From NCBI GenBank assembly GCA_002413865.1, contig DHXX01000017.1:5218-23708 (forward strand): a stretch of 18,491 bases of DNA. The letters run 5' to 3'. Source of the stretch: Candidatus Saccharibacteria bacterium UBA5145 (GTDB lineage Bacteria > Patescibacteriota > Saccharimonadia > Saccharimonadales > UBA4665). A program made the translations under genes and the position numbers. Positions 13,277-18,491 of this stretch are shown one piece after another; positions within the stretch are counted from its first letter, which is position 1; the number at the start of each line of letters is the position of its first letter. The notes beneath the pieces were generated by a model, which did not search any database, was not told where the DNA came from, and saw only the letters and a list, made by a program, of their open reading frames with translations.

Positions 13277-14362
13277 TTAACTTGCGAGGGTGTGTTCGAG
13301 GTAGGCGTTGATGAGGGGGTCGAGTTCACCGCCCAAGACGGCGTCGGGGTCGGACGTCTCGTAACGCGAGCGGAGGTCTTTGACTTGTTTGTAGGGGTGC
13401 AACACGTAACTACGGATCTGGTTGCCCCACTCGGCTGATTGGTTGGGGCCTTTGAGTTCGCCGAGCTTTTCGGCGTGCTGCTCCATTCGTAACTGGGCCA
13501 GGCGCGAGCGCAGGATCGTCATCGCCGTTTCGCGGTTTTGCAACTGGCTGCGCTCGTTCTGGATGGCGACGACCAAGCCGGTTGGCAGGTGCGTGATACG
13601 GACGGCCGAATCGGTCGTATTGACGCTCTGCCCGCCGTGGCCACCGCTACGGTAGACGTCAATTTTTAGCTCTTTCTCGTCGATCACCAGCTCGTCCGGC
13701 TGATTGATTTTGGGCATGATTTCGACTTTGGCAAAGCTGGTCTGGCGCAGATTATCAGAATTAAACGGACTCAAACGCACTAGCCGATGAACACCGTGCT
13801 CGCTCTTGAGTTTACCGTAGGCAAAACTGCCTTCGATTTCGATGGTCACGCTTTTGATACCGGCCTCTTCCCCGCTCGACTGATCAATAGTCGTAAACTT
13901 CCAGTTATTCTTTTCGCAAAAGCGGATATACATACGCAGCAACATGCTCGCCCAATCCTGGGCGTCGGTACCGCCGGCGCCGGCGTGAATACTGAGAATC
14001 GCGTCGTAATCGTCGTACGGGCCGTTCAGTTTGAGGGCTTCCTTGAGCGTCGCAAAGTTGGCTTCAAGGTCAGTTAATTGCGCGCCGAGCTCGGTCGACA
14101 TCAGAGGATCATTGAGCTCAAACAACTCGACGGCGTCAGTCACGGCTTGCATTAGGGTTTGCCAAGGGTCAATCCGCGATTCCAGTTTGGCGATACGTTT
14201 CATCGTGGCCTGGGCCCGGGCGGTATCATTCCAGAAATCAGGCTGCTGACTGGCCGCGGTGGCGGCTAACAGCTCGCTTTGTAACTCACTGATTTTGAGG
14301 CGGCTGGCGGCATCGGCCACCTGAGCGCTGAGGGCTTGGGCTTGCTTACGCTGTTCGTCCAC
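13277..14362 (-). CDS. prfB: Peptide chain release factor 2
   Basis: A 361-residue class I release factor that reads UAA and UGA. Type 2 is shown by the SPF tripeptide (198-200), the anticodon-like recognition element, in place of the PxT of RF1. The catalytic GGQ is at 243-245 in SGGHGGQSVNTTDSAVRITH; its Gln reaches the peptidyl-transferase centre. The N-terminal helical domain ends in QQPDFWNDTARAQ (39-51), as in E. coli RF2. There is no programmed frameshift: the frame is continuous across the position of the E. coli shift site. The GTG start at 14362 overlaps the M16 gene by 17 nt, with AAGG about 10 nt upstream. This start is plausible, not certain. Confidence 0.96.
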   Translation of the reverse strand: MDEQRKQAQALSAQVADAASRLKISELQSELLAATAASQQPDFWNDTARAQATMKRIAKLESRIDPWQTLMQAVTDAVELFELNDPLMSTELGAQLTDLEANFATLKEALKLNGPYDDYDAILSIHAGAGGTDAQDWASMLLRMYIRFCEKNNWKFTTIDQSSGEEAGIKSVTIEIEGSFAYGKLKSEHGVHRLVRLSPFNSDNLRQTSFAKVEIMPKINQPDELVIDEKELKIDVYRSGGHGGQSVNTTDSAVRITHLPTGLVVAIQNERSQLQNRETAMTILRSRLAQLRMEQHAEKLGELKGPNQSAEWGNQIRSYVLHPYKQVKDLRSRYETSDPDAVLGGELDPLINAYLEHTLAS

Positions 14363-15707
14363 TGGTGACTACCTTGGCTCGATGAGTTTTTTTGACGGGC
14401 AGTTTGATCGGCAGTGCGTCGGACCGCCAGAGCGGTGCTAGCTGGGACTGTAAGTCTTCGGCAAAGCGTACCCCGCAGCTACCGAGGACACCAAAGCCCC
14501 AGATTTGCTCGGCGAACATGCTCCGGGCGATCCGAATAATTTCGGCCTTGTCGATGGCAGCAATGCGGGCTGGAATTTGATAGTAATTTTCGACTTCTTC
14601 GTCGAAAAAATAGCGGCCCGAATAGCCCGCCGCGGTACCGCCGACGGTTTGACCGCTACGCTGGAAACGACCGAGGGCGTATTGCTTGGTAGCGGCGATT
14701 TCGTCTTCCGAGATATCGCCGGACAAAACCTTGGTGAGTTCGTCGACGATGATGCGCATCAAGGGCGGCGCGTTCTTGTCGGAGACCTGCGCTCCGAGCC
14801 ACCAGTTACTGGCGTCGCGGGTTTGGGACAGGCCGGAACTCATGCCGTAGACTAAACCCTTTTCGCGGGCCGAGCCGAGGATTCTGGAATAGAGGGTTTC
14901 GGTGAGCATAGTATTTATGAGGTTGAGAGCGTCGGTCTCGGGGTCGCTCATGCGGCGCTCCATAAAAGTGTCGATGTAGAAATACAAATTCTCGACGGTG
15001 TCATTGGGTACAAAAACGGGCTGGTGCAGACGCTTCGGTAGTTCATGCGGTAGCGCAAAACGCTCCCCCGTCTCCGGTAGCTCGATCGTCGACAGTAATT
15101 TTTCGATGGCGTCACGGCGGCTGGCCGTCATATTACCGGCAAAAACAAAGCGCATATTGGGGGCGACGTGGGTCCGGCGATAGTGCTCGCGGACATCCTG
15201 GACGTTGACGTTCTGCATGATCTCGAGGCGTTCGGCGTCGGTCTTGGCGATTAAGCCGAGCTGGCGACGCATTTCGAGGCTCAGACGGCGGAAATGATTA
15301 TTAGACCGGGCCGCCATTTCCTCTTGAACGTTGCCAAATTCAGCCTGAAATTCTTCTTCCAGAAAAAGCGGTCGGGTAATCGCCACCAGTAATAGGCCGA
15401 GCACCCGGTCCCACTCAAAGTCAGCGCACTCGGCTTCGTACGTGATGTCGTAGACGCCGGTCGTGGCGTTACTATAAGCGCCATTCTTTTCGAGTTCGGC
15501 CTGAAAATCGCGAGCCCGCGGGATCAGTTCATTGGCGCCCAACAAGACGTGCTCCATGAGGTGTGGAACCTCCCACTTATCGGGTTCGACCAAGTATTCG
15601 CCGGCGCGAAAGTTGATGTCAAAAGTCATCACCGAAGCATTCGGCACGTGGATCAGTAGCCCCCGGGCGCCGTTTTTGAGAATAATTTCACTGACTGTGT
15701 GTTTCAT
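14346..15707 (-). CDS. M16 family (pitrilysin / processing peptidase-like) zinc protease
   Basis: A 453-residue protein of the short, two-domain M16B type. The inverted zinc motif HLMEH (49-53: H49, E52, H53) is intact, and a Glu about 76-77 residues later (E129/E130 in NVQEEMAAR) supplies the third ligand. The rest, with YGMSSGLSQTRDASNWWLG (around 308-326), matches the C-terminal M16 half. There is no signal peptide, so it is cytosolic as encoded. Such enzymes degrade or process peptides in a closed chamber, often as dimers with a partner; no second M16 gene is here. It lies 77 nt after secA and overlaps prfB by 17 nt, so the three genes are probably cotranscribed. There is no Shine-Dalgarno sequence before the ATG. 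Confidence 0.9.
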   Translation of the reverse strand: MKHTVSEIILKNGARGLLIHVPNASVMTFDINFRAGEYLVEPDKWEVPHLMEHVLLGANELIPRARDFQAELEKNGAYSNATTGVYDITYEAECADFEWDRVLGLLLVAITRPLFLEEEFQAEFGNVQEEMAARSNNHFRRLSLEMRRQLGLIAKTDAERLEIMQNVNVQDVREHYRRTHVAPNMRFVFAGNMTASRRDAIEKLLSTIELPETGERFALPHELPKRLHQPVFVPNDTVENLYFYIDTFMERRMSDPETDALNLINTMLTETLYSRILGSAREKGLVYGMSSGLSQTRDASNWWLGAQVSDKNAPPLMRIIVDELTKVLSGDISEDEIAATKQYALGRFQRSGQTVGGTAAGYSGRYFFDEEVENYYQIPARIAAIDKAEIIRIARSMFAEQIWGFGVLGSCGVRFAEDLQSQLAPLWRSDALPIKLPVKKTHRAKVVTSGRTA

Positions 15708-15717
15708 AGATTAGTTG

Positions 15718-15792
15718 GATAGTGCGATAGCGAGATAGTGGGATAGTGACTGCTATGCCACTATCGAACTATTCGACTATCGAACTATTTCT
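15718..15792. repeat. Inverted arrays of four plus four octamers between secA and the M16 gene
   Basis: On the plus strand four 8-mers GATAGNNN (15718-15749) are followed by 11 nt and then four 8-mers starting CTAT (15761-15792). The halves face each other: GATAGTG and CACTATC give a perfect 7-bp stem at the centre, and the ATAG/CTAT cores stay in register outward. The secA stop codon TAG (15785-15787) lies in the outermost right unit. The units match those at the S41 stop codon (8685-8724). Confidence 0.78.
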
Positions 15793-18394
15793 TCCTCCGC
15801 TTCGCTGTGGTTTTACGTTTGCGCTCGGTTTTACGGGCTTTTTTGATGGTCTGCGGTAGTTTTTTCTTGGGCAGGGCGGCAGCTTTGGGGTCGACGAAGT
15901 CGCGGGCGGCAAATTCGGTCTCAGCCGTCGTAATCTGATTGGCGTTCTCGACTGAACCGCGAGCGGCCCGGGTCAACTCCGTTTCGGTGGCGCGGTCGAG
16001 GTCTTCCGGAGCGATTGGTTGGGCGTGGAAGATGGCGCGGACAACGTCATGACGCAGGGTGTTTTGCATTTCTTCAAACAGCAGCTGGCCGCGACGACGG
16101 TATTCGACGAGCGGGTCTTGTTGGCCGACGCTCATCCAGTGGATGCCTTCCCGCAAGTGGTCCATGTTCTCGAGGTGCTGCATCCAGAGGTTATCTAAAA
16201 TCTGGAGGTAGATGTCGCGCTCGACTTTGCGCATGATGGCGGTCGTAAAGGCCATCTCGCGGGCGGCGTAGAGTTCGTTAGCCTCGGTCTGGAGGACTTT
16301 TTCGAACTTAGTGGCATCGGAATCGAACAGTCGATCGAGAGTGGCTTCGTCCAACGGAAAGGCTTCGCGGACAATGTCTTCAAACTGATCGGAGGCGACG
16401 AACGGTGAGGTGGCCAGGGCGTGGGCTTCGTCAGTAATAAAGAACTTAATGCGCTTGCTGATGTCTTCGGCCCGCAAAATTTCGCGGCGCATGGTGTAGG
16501 TCGCTTTACGGTGGCGGTTCATGACGTCGTCATACTGGACGACGCTCTTCCGTTGATCGAAGTGGAAACCTTCAACTTTCTTCTGGGCGCCTTCCAACGA
16601 GCGACTGATCATGCGGTTCTCGATCGGCGTATCGTCGTCGACGCTCAAACGAGCCATGATGTTGGCGATCCGTTCACCGCCAAAAATACGCATCAGGTCG
16701 TCTTCGGTGCTAACAAAGAATTGGGTCACGCCCGGGTCACCCTGACGGCCGGAACGACCGCGCAGCTGGTTATCAATCCGGCGTGATTCGTGGCGTTCGC
16801 TACCGAGCACGAACAGACCGCCGAGCTCCTTGACGCCTTCACCGAGCACGATGTCGGTACCGCGACCGGCAATGTTGGTGGCGAGCGTCACGGCACCGGT
16901 TTCACCGGCCTTGGCGACGATATTGGCTTCGCGTTCGTTATTCTTGGCGTTTAGGACCTGGTGCGGGATACCGGCTTTGGTGAGTAAGTTGCCGAGTTGC
17001 TCGTTCTTTTCGATCGATACGGTGCCAATCAGGACTGGTTGACCTTTAGTGCGGAGGGCTTGGACTTCTTTGATGATGGCTTTAAACTTGGCTTTTTCGG
17101 TGCGGTAGATGCGATCGATGCGGTCGGTGCGGTCAATCGGTCGGTTCGACGGGATATCGACGACGTCGAGTTTGTAAATCTGGTGAAATTCCTCGGCTTC
17201 GGTCAGCGCCGTACCGGTCATGCCACCGAGCTTTTCGTACAGCCGGAAATAGTTCTGGAAGGAAATAGTGGCCAGCGTCATGCTTTCCTGCTGGACTTCA
17301 ACGCCTTCTTTGGCTTCGATGGCCTGGTGCAGGCCTTCGTTGTAGCGCCGACCGGCCAGTAAACGACCGGTGAATTCATCGACGATGACGACTTCCCCGT
17401 CCTTGGTGACGACGTAATCCTTGTCGCGCGTGAACAGGGCGTGGGCCCGCAGGGCTTGTTGTAAGTGATAGATGGTCCGGATATTCTCGGAGCCGTAGAG
17501 ATTATCGAGGCCAAGGGTTTTTTCGATCAGTTCGACGCCCTCGTCGGTCAAAATAACCGTTTTGCGCTTTTCATCGGTTTCGAAGTGCTTGTCCTTCTTG
17601 AGCTGGCGCACGACTTTCGAGAATTGGGCGTAGGCGGTGCCGCTGGTCACGCTGGGAGCGCTGATGATAAGTGGCGTCCGGGCTTCATCGACCAAAATGG
17701 AGTCGACTTCATCGACAATCGCGAAGTGGAGGTTGCGCTGGCGCAGTTGATCTTCTTCGCGCACCATGTTGTCGCGCAGGTAATCAAAACCGTATTCGTT
17801 GTTAGTGCCGTAGGTGACATCGGCGGCGTAGGCGTCTTGGCGGGTGCAGGGCTTGAGATGGCGAAAGCGCTCGTCTTCGTGTTCGTCGTTGGTAAAGTCG
17901 GGATCGTAGACGTAGGAATGGTCACCCAGGATGATACCGGTCGACAGGCCCAAGAAGTTATAGACTTTACCCATCCAGCCAGCATCGCGCTGGGCCAGAT
18001 AATCGTTTACCGTGACGACGTGGACGCCCTTTTCGGTCAGCGCGTTCAAATAGACCGGCGCCGTCGCGACCAGCGTCTTGCCTTCACCGGTTTTCATTTC
18101 GGCGACGTTGCCTTCGTGCAATACCAGCCCGCCAATCAGTTGGACGTCGAAGTGGCGCTGGCCGAGTGTCCGGCTGGCCGCTTCGCGAACAACGGCAAAG
18201 GCGTCCGGCATGATCGCGTCGAGTGACTGTTTTTTGAGGCGCTTTTTGAGGACGTCGGTCTGAGCTTGTAGCTCCTCGTCAGTCATTTTCTGGTATTTAT
18301 CGCTCAGGGCGTTAATCGCCACCACCCGCTTGCGCAAACGTTTAACGGTGCGAGCCTGCGGGTCGCCTAAAATCTTCTTAAATACCGTGTTCAT
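15785..18394 (-). CDS. secA: Preprotein translocase ATPase SecA
   Basis: An 869-residue motor that pushes unfolded preproteins through SecYEG. Walker A is MKTGEGKT (100-107) and Walker B lies in IVDEVDSILVDEARTPLI (226-243). Other motifs are VTVNDYLAQRDAGWMG (127-142), TYGTNNEYGFDYLRDNM (194-210), TNIAGRGTDIVLG and LRGRSGRQGDPG. About 25 extra acidic residues (DPDFTNDEHEDERFRHLK, from 164) lie before TYGTNNE, an insert familiar from CPR SecAs. The C-terminus is a Lys/Arg-rich tail without the CxCx8CH/CC zinc site that binds SecB in Proteobacteria. The ATG at 18394 is preceded by GGGAG and AGGG stretches. It heads the secA / M16 / prfB unit and ends with TAG inside an octamer repeat. Confidence 0.97.
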   Translation of the reverse strand: MNTVFKKILGDPQARTVKRLRKRVVAINALSDKYQKMTDEELQAQTDVLKKRLKKQSLDAIMPDAFAVVREAASRTLGQRHFDVQLIGGLVLHEGNVAEMKTGEGKTLVATAPVYLNALTEKGVHVVTVNDYLAQRDAGWMGKVYNFLGLSTGIILGDHSYVYDPDFTNDEHEDERFRHLKPCTRQDAYAADVTYGTNNEYGFDYLRDNMVREEDQLRQRNLHFAIVDEVDSILVDEARTPLIISAPSVTSGTAYAQFSKVVRQLKKDKHFETDEKRKTVILTDEGVELIEKTLGLDNLYGSENIRTIYHLQQALRAHALFTRDKDYVVTKDGEVVIVDEFTGRLLAGRRYNEGLHQAIEAKEGVEVQQESMTLATISFQNYFRLYEKLGGMTGTALTEAEEFHQIYKLDVVDIPSNRPIDRTDRIDRIYRTEKAKFKAIIKEVQALRTKGQPVLIGTVSIEKNEQLGNLLTKAGIPHQVLNAKNNEREANIVAKAGETGAVTLATNIAGRGTDIVLGEGVKELGGLFVLGSERHESRRIDNQLRGRSGRQGDPGVTQFFVSTEDDLMRIFGGERIANIMARLSVDDDTPIENRMISRSLEGAQKKVEGFHFDQRKSVVQYDDVMNRHRKATYTMRREILRAEDISKRIKFFITDEAHALATSPFVASDQFEDIVREAFPLDEATLDRLFDSDATKFEKVLQTEANELYAAREMAFTTAIMRKVERDIYLQILDNLWMQHLENMDHLREGIHWMSVGQQDPLVEYRRRGQLLFEEMQNTLRHDVVRAIFHAQPIAPEDLDRATETELTRAARGSVENANQITTAETEFAARDFVDPKAAALPKKKLPQTIKKARKTERKRKTTAKRRKK

Positions 18395-18441
18395 ATACCC
18401 TGTCTCCCGGTTACCTGTAAGTCAACAAATTTCTTGAGGGT

Positions 18442-18447
18442 ATTATA
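18442..18447 (-). promoter_or_regulatory. -10 box of secA
   Basis: A perfect TATAAT on the minus strand, about 48 nt before the ATG at 18394, giving a leader of about 40 nt that contains a Shine-Dalgarno-like GGGAGACAGGG. No good -35 box is seen. The remaining bases up to 18491 show no gene. Confidence 0.45.
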
Positions 18448-18491
18448 AACACTTTCGGGGTGAAAAGCGACGGTAATATTGCCAACGATTT

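Noticed and set aside
14280..14362. Programmed frameshift in prfB as in E. coli
   Set aside because: The frame is continuous from the GTG start through the region aligned with the E. coli shift site; there is no in-frame UGA.
17465..18226. 253-codon plus-strand frame opposite secA
   Set aside because: It lies wholly antisense to an intact, motif-rich secA and shows no domain of its own; a by-product of codon use on the opposite strand.
1..18491. UGA recoded to glycine, as in some CPR lineages
   Set aside because: All genes are full length under the standard code without internal UGA, and prfB is present.

Overview
The window looks like chromosomal core sequence from a small-genome bacterium of the Candidate Phyla Radiation (Patescibacteria), most likely Saccharibacteria (TM7). 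This rests on recognising protein styles: a SecA with an acidic insert before the TYGTNNE motif and no zinc tail, the secA / M16 peptidase / prfB / ftsE / ftsX / CHAP hydrolase order, and a lone L27 gene. No 16S rRNA or other marker is present, so the phylum assignment is inference. The standard genetic code fits: all 14 complete genes read through without in-frame UGA and a full release factor 2 is encoded. That argues against the UGA-recoding CPR lineages. Coding density is high, GC is roughly half, and no tRNA, rRNA, CRISPR array or transposase was seen.

Layout. Positions 1-761 (minus) hold the start of a membrane flippase-like protein that runs off the left edge and diverges from a plus-strand group: a glycosyltransferase-like protein (852-2102), a THUMP-type RNA methyltransferase (2123-3361), a 119-nt self-complementary element (3384-3502) and ribosomal protein L27 (3521-3793). 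A hairpin at 3809-3838 can end transcription from both sides. Everything to its right is on the minus strand: a small lipoprotein, a 540-residue HEYGH zinc-metallopeptidase-like protein, a stand-alone response regulator following CTP synthase, a repeat-rich intergenic region (8295-8716), a CtpA-type S41 protease, a coiled-coil CHAP peptidoglycan hydrolase, FtsX, FtsE, RF2, an M16 peptidase and SecA.

Functional theme. FtsE and FtsX form the division ABC complex that in other bacteria activates a coiled-coil hydrolase such as PcsB. The next gene here encodes exactly that protein type, followed by a membrane-anchored S41 protease of the kind that controls hydrolase levels elsewhere. SecA would export the hydrolase and lipoprotein. 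This is a compact envelope-growth and export neighbourhood mixed with translation genes (prfB, rpmA, an RNA methyltransferase) and pyrG.

Two non-coding themes stand out. First, many genes have a -10 hexamer ending about 7-10 nt before the start codon and no Shine-Dalgarno sequence, so leaderless mRNAs seem common; this also corrects the starts of the lipoprotein and FtsE. Second, the intergenic DNA carries small repeats: arrays of degenerate octamers containing ATAG that include the TAG stop codons of both secA and the S41 gene, AAAGTT arrays in opposite orientations, a 113-bp element with perfect 26-bp inverted ends, a solo copy of its palindrome between prfB and ftsE, and the structured element before rpmA. 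These are the best candidates for something undescribed.
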